In this document: positions 13,535-26,500 of the stretch, in pieces | Position numbering within the stretch: position 1 is the stretch's first letter | Layout: each line of letters opens with the position of its first letter | From: Platerodrilus igneus | Taxonomy: Eukaryota > Arthropoda > Insecta > Coleoptera > Lycidae | DNA length: 64,000 nucleotides | Reading direction: 5' to 3' | Assembly: GCA_036346225.1 (NCBI GenBank) | Contig: JARFIW010000941.1 | Coordinates: 1,731,501 to 1,795,500 of the forward strand | The notes under the pieces: model-generated | The model's database searches: none | What the model was told of the DNA's origin: nothing | The model's input: only the letters and a program-made list of their open reading frames with translations | Translations under genes and position numbers: made by a program

Positions 13535-14062
13535 ATGTTCCAAGGTGAAGTAAAAGCCGACAAAAGTTATCCGTTTGCGAAGTATCTCCAAAAAAAGGGT
13601 CGTAACATTTGTCTCAAAAGCACGTCATGTAGTAACAATTTCTCTACAAGATCAAGGAACTGTTACTGCCGATTGGTATACAACCATTTGTTTGCCGCAA
13701 GTCATCGTGAGCTTCGAAGAACCAACCCCAAATGACGAATCATCCTCTACCAAGACAATGTAAGTTCGCACATAGGTCGCAAAACAATTAAATTTTTAAT
13801 GCAATGAAACGTCGAATTGTTGGACCATTCTCAGTACACGCCCGACCTAAGTCACGACGATTTTCTATACCTTTTCGAAAATCAAAGACAAACTGTATGG
13901 TCAAAGGTTCAAGTTGTCAGAAGAAGCAGTCGAGGTAATAAAAAATGCAATTTTGACTGTACCAACAAACGAGTTAAATAATTACTTTCAGAGTTGGTTC
14001 GAGAGCACGCAAAAGTGTATTAATCTTCGTGGAAAATACTTCGAAAAACAACAAAGCTTTTA
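13535..14062 (+). pseudogene. Dead mariner transposase, C-terminal part
   Basis: Translated pieces match the C-terminal half of a mariner transposase: WYTTICLP, then after frameshifts KIKDKLYGQRF, a SEEAVEVIKNAI helix, and the ending SWFESTQKCINLRGKYFEKQ. In intact relatives these flank the HHDNA and DFFLF catalytic motifs, here lost or degraded in the 13740-13880 stretch. Several frameshifts and stops make it inactive. The N-terminal DNA-binding domain and the inverted repeats were not found, so it is 5'-truncated or too decayed. Confidence 0.8.
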
Positions 14063-14138
14063 AAAATTATATACTGTTTTATTCCATATGCAAAACTTAA
14101 AAGACAACTCTCGTAGAATTATTTTGGAAGGGTTTAAT

Positions 14139-14235
14139 ACATACATCTATCTGTCCCTGCAAATCTTACATGCGTTTTATTTATTGAACCGACCTGGAAG
14201 TGGAATCTTAAACTTAGGTTTGAGATTCTGCGACT
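14139..14235 (+). repeat. Dispersed repeat shared with 24150-24250
   Basis: Both places share ATCTATCTGTCCCTGCAAAT, then CTTACA(T/C)GCGTTTTATTTA, then a diverging GGAAGTGGA(A/C)TCTT block. This links the 12.5-14.3 kb and 23.6-24.7 kb segments as members of one repeat family. Confidence 0.8.
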
Positions 14236-14349
14236 CTTGTGGTATTTTTAGGGATTTTGTAGTAAATCCATGTGTACGTGGGAGTGTAATCACAGCAGAG
14301 AGTGACGAGCCACAATGGGGGCTTTAAAATTTCTGCCGATATATATATT

Positions 14350-16404
14350 ACTCATATTTAGACCAGGGTAGAAAATTAATGAATTACATAAAATAATTTT
14401 AATCACCGTGTATAAGGAATTTTATTAGATAATACGCTTTATTAAAACACCGTGGAGAATAAAAATTCATTCGTTTCAGTAAAAATAAGAGATTTAAATC
14501 ATGTACAAGACGCTTTATATCAAAAGAAACAGTATTAACAAGCTCTACGTGTAATGTAATTATTCCGAGGAAAGAAACAAATGGAAATTACGTGCAAAAT
14601 TTATATTAATTAACCCTATTTTAAGTAACCGGTATTAAACAAAACGTACAGATAATAATTAATATTTAGTTAGGATTCACTAAAATTTAAAGGGTATTAA
14701 TTTTAATTGAAGTTAATTGAACCGTTAGTAACATATAATATCTATAAAAACTTGTAAAAACCCAATAAAATAAAGCTCTGAGAATTAATATTATGTTTGA
14801 ACACCTGCGTATTTTTAAAAAGCTCATTCTGCGTAAATTTTGCAGATAATTAATGGTTACAAAGAATCTTGGAGAAACCGGGGCTTAATATTCACGGGAA
14901 GGCGCGATACGGGGTTATTTAACCCAGATAGTCCACATGGACTGAAATAAACGATAGTAAGGAATATCAATTTGCACCACTAAGAACAGGTTAGAGAAGG
15001 AAAGATAATGTGCGTAAGACAAAGACACTAATAATTAAAGGCGTGATATTAGCAACGTCACGAGGGTCACGATTGGTTGAAAATAAGATGCACATATGAG
15101 AGGTAGAAACAACAATTTCTGTATAAAATTTAATTAGTTATTCTCGGACATGTTTGCGTGCCGTGTGAGAATTTCTGAGATTTAACTGGGACGAGTGCAA
15201 AATTCGTAAAATCGCATGCCGAGCTGCGGACTGGGAACCTAGCATGCGAAATTCTTTAGAATTGTCCGTTTTGGGGAACAGACCGACAGACAGGCTAACC
15301 GCTATATATACCGAGGTGAATATAAACAAGCTCTCTTACATCCGCGACTTGATTCAATACGTTAAACAGTGCATTTTAGTTTGATAGAATAATTTAAAGT
15401 TTGCTCGTATATTTTGGTGATTTAAAACAGTTTGTTATTTACGTGCTAACATGAATGTACTTGAGTGCACTTAGATACAAGGTAATAAAATTTAGTATCA
15501 CTGTACCAATTAGTAAAATTTACAACGACAAATGAATACACCATTAGTAGGCAGTTTTGGCGTATATTGGTGAAAGAAGTATGAATTTCTTTGCTATTTT
15601 TCGGGGGTGTTAATAATTAAATGGTTCATAAATGTGTCTGGATCCACAAAACAAGGGTCAGATATACACAGATGAGTTCCGGAAAAGCCCAGAAACAACT
15701 TTAAATAAATGGTGATGGAGAAAATTTGAAAAGCGTTGAGAATCAGAAGCTGTAAATATAATCCAGTTGGAATGGTGTGATTAACAAAAGGGACGATGTA
15801 CATTGAAGCTACGAGTGCAGTAACCTTCAGGTAATTTATACTATTTTGTTTGAACTTTGATATTTTTGTGTGTGATGAATAACTTTATAATTGATTTACT
15901 TTAAATGGACATTAGTGAAATTGTACTAACCATAAAATTTTAATGTCTTTGAGCTCAATTAGACGAACCTGGTTAATTAACGTAAAGGGGTGGTAGATGC
16001 TCCCTTTGTACTCAGACTCAGGTCTGCATATATTGTTATATTAATTAATAGGCATCCTACAAGGACTTTAATTCTGGATGCTCATTAAAATGATAATAAA
16101 TTAATCTTGAAAATTTTGATACTAAAATTTATGCTGAATTTTAATTTTGAAATTTTAATGTATTGTGAATATTGATGTAAATAGAGTTAACGTTGATGTT
16201 TGTGGTAGGAATGTATTTGTTTTTTATGAATGAGGATGAAAGTTATCTAGGGAGCAGCCGAGGCGATTAACAGAAGAAAGTCAATGGACCAACACAGTTA
16301 AAGTAATGAATAGCTTTTCGTAGGATTCACAGCATTCTGGACATCCAATTCGTAGGGGCTCGATTCGAAAAGCGGAGTACCCGGATTTTGGTGATATCAC
16401 AGCA
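14350..16404 (+). repeat. 5' LTR (LTR A)
   Basis: It starts ACTCATATTTAG and ends GATATCACAGCA, without the usual TG...CA. A TATA box (CTATATATACCG, about 15302) lies in the middle. A leader ending in TTCAG|GTAAT gives a splice-donor-like site at 15831, conserved in LTR B and C. Compared with LTR B and C it lacks about 80 nt near 15940, which is therefore a deletion in this copy. Confidence 0.88.
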
Positions 16405-16408
16405 AATT

Positions 16409-16426
16409 TGGCGACCCAAAGTGAGG
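16409..16426 (+). other. Primer-binding site
   Basis: TGGCGACCCAAAGTGAGG begins four nucleotides after the LTR end. TGG pairs with the CCA end of a tRNA. The priming tRNA was not identified; it differs from the Lys-type site of the element at 39.5-46.0 kb. Confidence 0.65.
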
Positions 16427-16546
16427 CTCGAGTTCCAAATAAAATTTTGTGATTTTATTCCAGGAAACTGGCGATCTGAGAGAGAGAGTTTTTGTGTGTG
16501 TATAAATTTAGGAGTATTTTAGAGTGTGTGTGAGTGATTTGAACGT

Positions 16547-17873
16547 ATGCAGAGAAAGGAGTGGTTAAGGAGTCAAGGAGTGGAAATTGGAAGTGACGAT
16601 AGTGCATTGTGTGAGAAAAATTCTAAAATGGAAGAAGCTGGAGGCAGTAGAGATCAGTCGAGGACGGAATCAGGGGATCAAGGAAACGAGATGATAATGA
16701 GAATGCTAGAGAGAATGAATGAAGAATCGAATAGAGCAAGGGAAGAGTCCAACCGAAAATTAGAGCAGATAAGCGGGAAAATTGAGCAATCGACTAAAGA
16801 ATTTACAGAATTTAAAAACAGTCTTACCGTAAAGATGGGGGAAGTTGAAAATAGGGATTGATAAAAATGAGCGTGATATTACAGGTCTTCGACAGGAAAT
16901 GGGACATTTAAGGTCCGAAGTACGCATTTTTGTGAAGAAGAGATTAATGTAAAATGACTGAAGTAACGGACTCATGTAGGGATCAGTTAGGCAGGGTAGA
17001 ACGCGAAGTTAGTAGTATCAAATACAACATGTCAAATTTAACGGGGATAGTCCCAGATTTTATACAGGTGGAGTATCATTGGACCAACACATGAAGTTTT
17101 ATGGCGATAACAGGGTAAATCCACAAATTTTTATTAATAGTGTAAGAAATCTAGTGGGAAATTTATTTGACGAACAGACTAAACTGAATACGATAAAGGC
17201 TTTATTAAAGGACAACGCGGAAGCATGATACAATTTAGTAGGACAGGACATAGACACGTATCAGGACTTTGAAAACAAATTTTTAAAGCACTACTGGAGT
17301 GACCAAAGACAAGACCAGGTACGAGACGACTTAATCACAGGGAAATTTAAGGGAGAATTTTCAGGATTTAGGGAGCACTATGAGATCCGCAAGTATAGCA
17401 TAGCAAAGCAACTGAACCCACCACTGACGGACCGACAAATTATTAAGTATTTATCACGACACTTCGAGGTAGACATAAGACAACAGGTAGCACTACAGAA
17501 CATAGTGGACAGAGAAATGTTTCTAGAATACTTGCAGAGGTACGACGACGTAAGTAGTGGACGACCTCGGGAAAATAGGGAAAGACAGATCAACACAGTT
17601 AGGTTTGACAATAGACGGGACAACTATGCTAGAAGGGGGAATAATTACGGATACCAGCGACAGAATTGGGAACAGAGACGACCATATGTTAGGAGTAATA
17701 GTTTAGGAAGGGGACCTGCACCGAGACCGGGACCTACCAGAATGAATAGTTCACCAGACATGAGCGGGACTGCTAATACAGACACGGAACGAGTGGAAAC
17801 GCCTAGGACATACGCTGAGGTGACGGCGAGACCAGGACCAAGTAGGGAAAACAGACCTGGACAGGATTTTTAG
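16547..17873 (+). pseudogene. gag: gag of the 14.3-21.7 kb element, broken
   Basis: The start at 16547 gives a Glu/Arg/Asn-rich coiled-coil segment (NEESNRAREESNRKLEQISGK). It is broken by a frameshift near 16855 and further stops to about 17040. From about 17060 one frame runs to 17873 with a single nonsense codon (TGA at 17226, where the related element encodes Trp in GNAEKW). This part is the capsid-like domain (QDFENKFLKHYWSDQRQDQV, then a DDLITGKF motif) followed by an Arg/Asn/Gln/Tyr/Gly-rich basic tail from about 17560. No CCHC zinc knuckle is visible; the basic tail presumably binds RNA, as in gypsy-group elements lacking the knuckle. It matches the gag at 42.4-44.3 kb motif by motif. 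Confidence 0.82.
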
Positions 17874-17880
17874 AACGCGA

Positions 17881-18790
17881 CAGACCACTAGATTTCAGTG
17901 TAAATGTATATGAACATCCACGTGAATTTTTCGAAATTGAGGAGGAAGTAGAGCCAGAAACCGTCGAAAAATTATGTTTGCCAATTGTTAATTTAGAAAT
18001 TTTTGAGAATAATGTAGAAGTATTACTTGATACAGGGGCAGAGGCGAGTTTAATATCGGAGGAATTCGTCAGCAAAATTAGGGATAAGGTTTGTGATAGA
18101 ATTATGCCTATAAAGCGTAGCCATTTAGTAGCTCAAATAAAAGAAGTTTGCTGTAGTAAATAGTGTTGTGGTGCTTAGGATAGATATAGGAGGTTTAAGC
18201 TATGAACAGGAGTTTATAATTGTACCTGGACTGAAGTTTCAGAGCATTTTAGGTGTTGACTGTATGATGCAGTTAGGGGTTTTGATAGATATGGAAAGGA
18301 AGGTAGTAAGGATTAAAGATAGGGTAGTGCCATGGAAGGGCAGTTATGAAGTCACAGAGAATGACACGGGGTTATTAAGTATTAATGTAGTAGATGTAGA
18401 GGATGATGAAGGTAAACAGATCAACACAATAAGATGTCCAGAGGATAGGAGAGTAGAGGTTCAAGCTTTATTACAAAAACATGCAGAAGTAGTGGGGGTA
18501 GAAGCAACAGCAGCATATCGGGAGCCGGTGAAGGCAGAATTAATTAAAGATGCACGAAAAATTAATCAACGGACCAAACCGCAATTCCATTGTCCAACAT
18601 CCATGGACACATTTTTAACGAGATTAAGTGGCAAGTTTATTTTTAATAAAGTAGATTTAAGGGATTCATTCTGGCGGATTCCATTACACAAGAATTCTAG
18701 AAGGTACATAGGATTTTCCGTAGAGAGAAAAATCGAGAATTTTAAAGTAGTATCGTTTGGTTTGTCGGCAGAAAAGGAAATGATAATGAA
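17881..18790 (+). pseudogene. pol: Protease and partial reverse transcriptase
   Basis: The aspartic protease active site is visible as VLLDTGAEASLIS (about 18018-18056), followed by a frame change near 18160 and the second protease motif SILGVDCM (ILG.D, about 18245). The RT begins near 18530 and shows the finger/palm motif FNKVDLRDSFWRIPL..NSRRYIGF and VVSFGLS. The segment that normally carries the conserved template-grip motif upstream is shortened, and the YVDD catalytic box, RNaseH and integrase never appear. After about 18780 the open frame to 18983 runs into low-complexity Lys/Arg/Ile/Glu-rich sequence that is not pol. The element therefore retains gag and PR only. Confidence 0.82.
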
Positions 18791-19562
18791 TAAGAAACAG
18801 ACAAGTGTAGGGACTGAAGAAGAAGCAATATTTGAGAGTGAGGATAATAGGGATAAGTTTATTGTATGTGAGATAATAGGGATGATAAGTATAGATATAG
18901 AAGGGGGAGAAATAAGGATGAAGAGTATTAGGATGGTGAGAAGAAAGACTTGGAGGGTCAAGAAGAGAGTTAGATTTAAATAACTTAATGAACAAAGGAT
19001 AGAGATAGGTGAATTTTAGTATAGATATAGAATAGGAATAGGAATAGAGTAATATATAGAATAGGTATAGAAGAGTAGAAGTAAGTGTTTATAGAAAATA
19101 AAGCTAGGTATAGGATAAATATGGGAGATAATTAGGAATAGGTTTAGGATGAGAATAAAGAGTAAATGTAGGAAGAAAATAAGAAGGTTAAGTAAAGAAT
19201 AGTTTAGTGATAGAATAAAGTTAGGAAAAGTAGGATAGGATAATATAGGATTAGGTAGGATGAAGTAAAGTATAGTGAAGATTAGTTAAAAGTTAGGAAT
19301 AGGATAGGTATATAGGATGTATATAGGATTAGATGGATAAGTAGGATGAAGTTAGGGATAATTTCAGTTTATAAAATTAAGTGAGAGTTAGGAATAGGAT
19401 AGGGATATAGGGTAGGTGTAAATATTTTTTGGATTGGAGACAAAGTAGGTAAGTTAGATAGATAAGGATAGAGAGAGATAGGCAATTTTTTTTTTCTAAA
19501 TATTTTTTGGCAGTCTAAATGCTTTATATTTGCATTCAAATAAGTGGGATTATTTGTATTCA
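18790..19562 (+). other. C-depleted purine-rich filler
   Basis: Between 18994 and 19440 (447 nt) I count only two cytosines (about 19104 and 19365), with many variants of ATAGGAATAG and GGATAGGTATAG. It replaces the missing 3' half of pol. It may be an expanded polypurine-like or simple sequence. Confidence 0.85.
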
Positions 19563-19576
19563 AATAGGGGGAAAAT
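19563..19576 (+). other. Polypurine tract
   Basis: AATAGGGGGAAAAT directly precedes the 3' LTR start (ACTCATATTTAG). This is the expected plus-strand primer site and supports the LTR boundary. Confidence 0.75.
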
Positions 19577-21707
19577 ACTCATATTTAGACCAGGGTAGAA
19601 AATTAATGAGTTACATAAAATAATTTTAATCACCGTGTATAAGGAATTTTATTAGATAATACGCTTTATTAAAACACCGTGGAGAATAAAAATTCATTCG
19701 TTTCAGTAAAAATAAGAGATTTAAATCATGTACAAGACGCTTTATATCAAAAGAAACAGTATTAACAAGCTCTACGTGTAATGTATTTATTCCGAGGAAA
19801 GAAACAAATGGAAATTACGTGCAAAATTTATATTAATTAACCCTATTTTAAGTAACCGGTATTAAACAAAACGTACAGATAATAATTAATATTTAGTTAG
19901 GATTCACTAAAATTTAAAGGGTATTAATTTTAATTGAAGTTAATTGAACCGTTAGTAACATATAATATCTATAAAACTTGTAAAACCCAATAAAATAAAG
20001 CTCTGAGAATTAATATTATGTTTGAACACCTGCGTATTTTAAAAAGCTCATTCTGCGTAAATTTTGCAGATAATTAATGGTTACAAAAATCTTGAAGAAA
20101 CCGGGGCTTAATATTCACGGGAAGGCGCGATACGGGGTTATTTAACCCAGATAGTCCACATGGACTGAAATAATCGATAATAAGAATATCAATTTGCACC
20201 ACTAAGAACAGGTTAGAGAAGGAAAGATAATGTGCGTAAGACAAAGACACTAATAATTAAAGGCGTGATATGAGCAACGTCACGAGGGTCACGATTGGTT
20301 GAAAATAAGATGCACATATGAGAGGTAGAAACAACAATTTCTGTATAAAATTTAATTAGTTATTCTCGGACATGTTTGCGTGCCGTGTGAAATTTCTGAG
20401 ATTTAACTGGGACGAGTGCAAAATTCGTAAAATCGCATGCCGAGCTGCGGACTGGGAACCTAGCATGCGAAATTCTTTAGAATTGTCCGTTTTGGGGAAC
20501 AGACCGACAGACAGGCTAACCGCTATATATACCGAGGTGAATATAAACAAGCTCTCTTACATCCGCGACTTGATTCAAGACGTTAAACAGTGCATTTTAG
20601 TTTGATAGAATAATTTAAAGTTTGCTCGTATATTTTGGTGATTTAAAACAGTTTGTTATTTACGTGCTAACATGAATGTACTTCAGTGCACTTAGATACA
20701 AGGTAATAAAATTTAGTATCACTGTACCAATTAGTAAAATTTACAACGACAAATGAATACACATTAGTAGGCAGTTTTGGCGTATATTGGTGAAAGAAGT
20801 ATGAATTTCTTTGCTATTTTTCGGGGTGTTAATGATTAAATGGTTCATAAATGTGTCTGGATCCACAAAACAAGGGTCAGATATACACAGATGAGTTCCG
20901 GAAAAGCCCAGAAACAACTTTAAATAAATGGTGATGGAGAAAATTTGAAAAGCGTTGAGAATCAGAAGCTGTAAATATAATCCAGTTGGAATGGTGTGAT
21001 TAACAAAGGGACGATGTACATTGAAGCTACGAGTGCAGTAACCTTCAGGTAATTTATACTATTTTGTTTGAACTTTGATATTTTTGTGTGTGATGAATAA
21101 CTTTATAATTGATTTACTTTAAATGGACATTAGTGAAATTGTACTAACCATAAAATTTTAATTTTAAGGTGAAATTTGCTTGTTTAAGTAGAAAGGGGTA
21201 TTTAGTATTGATGTTCTGGATTATGATGAAAATTTTTGGGTATGTCATTGAGCTCAATTAGACGAACCTGGTTAATTAACGTAAAGGGGTGGTAGATGCT
21301 CCCTTTGTACTCAGACTCAGGTCTGCATATATTGTTATATTAATTAATAGGCATCCTACAAGGACTTTAATTCTGGATGCTCATTAAAATGGTAATAAAT
21401 TGAATCTTGAAAATTTTTGATACTAAAATTTATGCTGAATTTTAATTTTGAAATTTTAATGCATTGTGAATATTGATGTAAATAGAGTTAACGTTGATGT
21501 TTGTGGTAGGAATATATTTGTTTTTTTTATGAATGAGGATGAAAGTTATCTAGGGGAGCAGCCGAGGCGATTAACAGAAGAAAGTCAATGGACCAACACA
21601 GTTAAAGTAATGAATAGCTTTTCGTAGGATTCACAGCATTCTGGACATCCAATTCGTAGGGGCTCGATTCGAAAAGCGGAGTACCCGGATTTTGGTGGTA
21701 TCACAGC

Positions 21708-21708
<1 letters not shown>
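19577..21708 (+). repeat. 3' LTR (LTR B)
   Basis: It is nearly identical to LTR A apart from about 80 nt around 21160-21250 that A lacks, and scattered 1-nt changes. The TATA box is at about 20523 and the leader donor CAG|GTAAT at 21049. It ends GGTATCACAGCA next to (TA)n. Confidence 0.88.
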
Positions 21709-21740
<32 letters not shown>

Positions 21741-21741
21741 T
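21709..21741. repeat. (TA)n tract at 3' LTR boundary
   Basis: An imperfect TA run directly after CACAGCA. It is followed by TTGATATGATAACGCC, which resembles TGATATGATAATGGCC at 23593. Confidence 0.9.
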
Positions 21742-23059
21742 GATATGATAACGCCGTACTCGGTGTTCTGTATTTACTATAACTCCACCTCTCTGTGTTT
21801 TCTAATCAAATTTAATTTTACTAATTTTTATTATTATGCCACGGCTAGCTTTTATTATTCTACACAGAGTGCACAACGTTACGATGATCAATTTTCTTCT
21901 CCACTCCTTTATGATTACCTATTTGTTTGAATTATAAAACGAAGTCAATTAATTTCATATAATGAAAAGAAATATTATTTACAAGTTTTGCAAAATATTA
22001 AAATACACTCCTCAATCAATCAATATCATATGCATCATTTACCCCAAAATGTATATGCTTCGAGATCAATCTAAAGACACCAAAACCTACCCTTTTACCA
22101 AAGAAACCTCGGACGTTCTAGATCCCTTTATTATATTACGTACTTTTAACGTATGCAATGTTTGTTGCTGACTTCGTTACACTTTTTATTTCAATTGAAT
22201 AAATTCAGGATTAAAATTTAAATAGAAAAAAATATCTTAAAATTAATTAGATCTGACCTGCTACAGGTTGTTCTTCGGATTGTGGATCAACAGCCCTTTG
22301 TTGTCCTCATTCATTTATCACTGCTCTGTTTAGTTGAACCCCTCGTTTTCCATAAATTACTTCGTGCTTCTTTATTGATTCTCGCAACTCAAAATTGTAC
22401 CAGAATTGTACCAAAATCGTCGACGCTGATTTGAAATATTATCTTAATTCATTTAAAATATCCCCACATTCGAATTATTATATCTATCCACACATTTAAA
22501 GTATTATACCATCAATTAGAATTGTCATCAACTATTCGAAATATCCACACATTCGAAATATTATATCATATACTTGAAGCACTATTATTATTAATATTTA
22601 GTTTAAATAAATTACCCCAAATTCTACTCACGTTAAACGGCAAAAGAAGTCTTCATATTTCTAGCACTATTATCACTTGATATATTTTATTAAATATTTA
22701 AAATTACGCGTGACTTTTTGATTCACAGTGGCGCAACTTTGTCCTGCCTGAATTTAAAACTGAACTGTCTTATCATTGCTCGCTGTTAAATATAGGATCT
22801 TCCCACTTGCATGTGGGTTGGGTTTCTAACAAGTCTCGTAGATATCTTAACCAATAAGGTCTTTGTATTTCATGCATTTGAAGTGGTTTCTAATGTAATC
22901 GGTTTTCCATGTAGTGTGTTTATTTGATGCCTTTTTATTTGCTATCTTGACCATTTGTTGTTTTGTTTAGATATCGCTTTTTCCACAATTAAACAAAATA
23001 CATGATGTAACTTTAATTTTACTTTCGTTTATTTATTTTTGAAACCTGCGTTTTCTTAT
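21742..23059. other. Unassigned AT-rich DNA, probably transposon-derived
   Basis: It lies between two TA tracts. It has no coding frame beyond about 70 codons with recognisable content. Together with 23060-23528 it may be one LTR-like unit of about 1.8 kb. Confidence 0.35.
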
Positions 23060-23526
23060 CAAAATGTTTATTATTTCTGCGTAATTGCGTAAAGCTTTGT
23101 TGGGTTTTATCTCTTACCTTCGTATTACATTATAACTAATTAGAACACTTCTCAACGCGTGTTTAATTCCATTTACTATCATTTTCTCCTGAATAAGCGT
23201 ACCTTTACTGAAAGATATTCTCACTTTGCATTACTTAAAATTGATTATGGTTTATATACAGTGTAAAATACTTGTTATTTACCTAATGTATGAATTACCT
23301 ATTTTCCTGCTAAATACGAGTACTATTGTTGTAAGATATGTTTATTCGCATTGTTTAAAGCTAACTATGATCTATATACAAGGTGTTAAATGTATACTAT
23401 TTACAGAATGTAAGAATTACTTTAATTTTCTGCTAAATAAATGCAGTTTTCTGCTTCCTATCGCAATTTATGGTTACTATACTACCCTTGCTATTCAATA
23501 CACCCCTAAACAACCCCTTATCACAG

Positions 23527-23528
<2 letters not shown>
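23060..23528 (+). repeat. Dispersed repeat with internal 120-bp tandem units
   Basis: Two units with period about 120 bp (GCATTACTTAAAATTGATTA at 23228 and GCATTGTTTAAAGCTAACTA at 23348; each ends in CTGCTAAAT). The repeat ends ACAACCCCTTATCACAGCA next to (TA)n. A reverse-complement copy with the same two units starts at 53786. Confidence 0.8.

Positions 23529-23562
<34 letters not shown>
23529..23562. repeat. (TA)n microsatellite
   Basis: A pure TA run immediately after CACAGCA. The next segment begins TTGATGTTTGTGAGAGCG. Confidence 0.95.
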
Positions 23563-23564
<2 letters not shown>

Positions 23565-26500
23565 GATGTTTGTGAGAGCGTCGCTGAAAAAGTGATATGA
23601 TAATGGCCCCGCGTTGAGGTGCCGCTAAAAAAATGTTATGACAAGGCCCGTTTGAATGGCGTTACTAAAAGAGTGCAGCAGTTCAGATACAGCGATAAAA
23701 TCTGAACTAGTTCACTTACCTTCCTTTTTTAACTTTGCCTGGTTGGCTCAACGGAACTGACAGGGTTTTTCAAAATGAAATCAAACACAACAACATCACA
23801 AAGCATTTATACAGTATTAAATATTTTCTCCCATACAAAAGCATGTAGAACTTTTACAGCATTGTTTTTTTAAGCAAATATAATTTGTAAGAGATAAAAA
23901 AAAGTTTCCTTACCCTATTTTAAATTCACAGAATTAAACTTATTTTTTTGAAAATGGTTTACCTGGTTATAATTATTTCTACGCTTGTAAGATTTGTTTT
24001 GGCCAGAAAAAATCCTTGATAGATAATCTATTAAAAGGTCAAAGTATTTCGAACTCTGATTACAAATTCGCCAGGTAAACCCCTTTACATAAAAAATATT
24101 ATACGATTAACAATTATTATTATTACACCTTACTTCTTGTAGAAATATTTTCAAAGGGATAAATACATAAATCTATCTGTCCCTGCAAATCTTACACGCG
24201 TTTTATTTACTGAGCTGGAAGTCAGGAAGTGGACTCTTGAATTCTGTTTATTCCTATCAATTGGAAAGTAGACACGAGCATTAAGTCAATCATACACTCT
24301 CTAATCAATATAAAACAATTCAATTGTGCGTGAAGATATCTCCGCACTTGCAGCTTGTAGCGATAGAATGCGTACTATTAAAACCGTTTGCAAACTGCAT
24401 CAGATCTAGTTCGATCGGATTACAATACTTTCTCTTACAGCATCCTTGAAAGAATGATTAAAAAGTGCGGACGATTAAGCACTTTCTTAGCTTTCCTGTA
24501 TTTGACAAGTTGGCAACGTTGAAAATCTATCCGGTTCCTTTGAAATCCACATAAAGTGTTCATTATGCGTTTGAAAAGGAAACCACATTTAACCAAAGCA
24601 GTCAAGATAAAATTCACTAACCCTTATGATGAGTAAATCTTTACAAAGACTTACTTTTCCCAAAAGTTCGACTAAAGAAATCTCTAGTATATATTATAAG
24701 GGTATAAGTAGATTACTAATAATTATGATATCTTTGTAAAGCACTTGCACATCTAATATTATAAAATCGGATGGACATTAACGCAGACCAGTTGTACGTG
24801 ACACATTCGTCAAATACTGAAAATATATTTTCAGAGAGTTTTTAGAATTCTTAGAAAGCATAAATAATATTACTTGAAGGATCGTCTTGCAAATAATTTG
24901 CTGCATCAATGGAATTTAGTTCCCAACAATATTTGACACCTTGCTACCATGTTGTTGTCGACCTTGACCTTCTCAGAGTTAACTTTCTTATGCGACATAC
25001 AATGTAAAGATTTTTAACGCCTCCTTGTTATCTATTATTTCAGCAAATTTTCTCAAACCCTGCTTGGTTAATATTGCGAATGAATGGCAAATAGTAGTGG
25101 CTGATGTGAGCGGGTAGCTTTCGGTTTTCCTCGCCGATAGCTTTCCGGGTATGTGATATTTAAATCATAGAAGTGGCTCTTTGTACATATGCCACTCCAC
25201 CAACAGGTGGCGTCGTCAAACGGGACCGACTCTTGTGCTCCTTCCAATGACTTTACGACGCTCTTCTAAAATGGCTTTAATAATTTTTCATTTTAATAGT
25301 TTATGTATTAGTAAATACCACCAAATGGGTTAGGTTATTTCATTTAAGAAATACAATTCTTAGGCTACTACAATTTTGATCTAAGGTAAAATTATTTTGT
25401 ATCATATATGGTTCATACTCAAAGGCTGTCAAGTTCATTATGTCAGTTTTTAAAGGATAGAGATGAAGACATCTTTATAATTTCGTTTTAAATTATTAGT
25501 TTCATGATTTGTTTATTTTGATTAATACTGCATTTATTTAGCGCCCCGGTGATCTCATCGGCTGAGTATGAAGACTTCACAGACAGGTTTGTGTTGACCC
25601 AAAAAAATAAAATCTTTCTGTCTGGTTTTATTTCAGCTATAAGTAAGTTAGGTATAAACACAGATCAGATAGAAAAAACGATACGAGGTATTTTAAATTT
25701 ACAGCCTTACCTCATCTGTCCGAAGTTTACCGAAGATGTCTCGAATAATTTTTTAGAGCAATGAACATTTGACCTTAGTAGGTTAGTTGCCTTTGACAGA
25801 AAGTTTATCGAACAAGACTGAAAGTATTCCAACCATGTTCGGCTAATACGTTTCGAAGGTGATTATGTTTAATTTTAGAGGCTGTTTGATTCCCAGATCG
25901 ACAACTTTATCTTGGGAGAGGTGTGTTGAGAGGCCTGAAGTCAACCTCGAGAAACATTTAATGATGTTCATTTTAACTACAGTACAATCACACATTAGGT
26001 ATCTATGAAACCATCTGAAACTATACTTGCAAAAAGATTTGTAAAGTAACTGAACAGTTTTCACTCCCGCATGAATTGATAGAACATACTTAATAGGACG
26101 TCTGTGTGACTAGGTTAAGAAGTTAGTTAAGTAAATTTGTGATGTATTTGTTTAAGGATGTCTAGTATGTATTGGTAATGAACAAGTGTGTGTAATACTG
26201 TTGAAAGCATAATCGTGTATAATTAATGTAGAGGTGTAGTTGCACTTGTAGTAAATTATTTTGCAATTACCTAGAAGCGTGATTGAATATTTAGGTCATT
26301 TAACATTTAGTTTTAGAAACCTTTTCTTCAGCTAGCAGTTTTAAATAGGTCTATGTGTACTTAAGGTTTATGTTCATTGTATGTTTAGGCAATAGCGGCT
26401 CTAATAATTTTTTCAGGGCAAATTTTAAGCCAGAACCACTCTCCTCATTCCAGATTTTGGCACCAGGGCTTTTTCCTAGAAGTCATGCAAGATTAGGTGG

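Larger units (their letters stand above)
12516..14340 (-). mobile_element. Possible minus-strand LTR-like unit between TA tracts
   Basis: The left boundary reads TTGCTGTGATCTTGG next to (TA)n, matching the end of LTR-type units in reverse orientation. The right boundary is another TA tract at about 14340. Parts of the interior, including about 13010-13075 and 14139-14235, are similar to 24030-24250. It contains a mariner remnant. Whether it is truly a solo LTR is unproven. Confidence 0.3.
14350..21708 (+). mobile_element. Ty3/gypsy-type LTR retrotransposon with long LTRs, pol-deleted
   Basis: This 7.4-kb element has two near-identical LTRs (14350-16404 and 19577-21708), a primer-binding site directly after the first, a gag-like frame, protease and a fragment of RT, a C-depleted filler, and a polypurine tract before the second LTR. 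RT thumb, RNaseH and integrase are absent, so it cannot move by itself. It has (TA)n on the right and a short TA run on the left, suggesting TA-targeted insertion as known for the 17.6/297 group of gypsy elements. LTR identity looks high, so the insertion is fairly young, though gag is already broken. Confidence 0.88.

Noticed and set aside
18566..18995. Antisense open frames of 103 and 131 codons
   Set aside because: They are shadows of a purine-rich, stop-poor stretch opposite pol; composition (Ser, Ile, Leu, Pro rich) is what the complement of AG-rich DNA gives.
15138..20605. Conserved open frames of 63-77 codons in LTR A and B (15138-15329, 20356-20605)
   Set aside because: They are identical only because the LTRs are copies; the frame differs between copies through a one-base indel and overlaps the promoter region.
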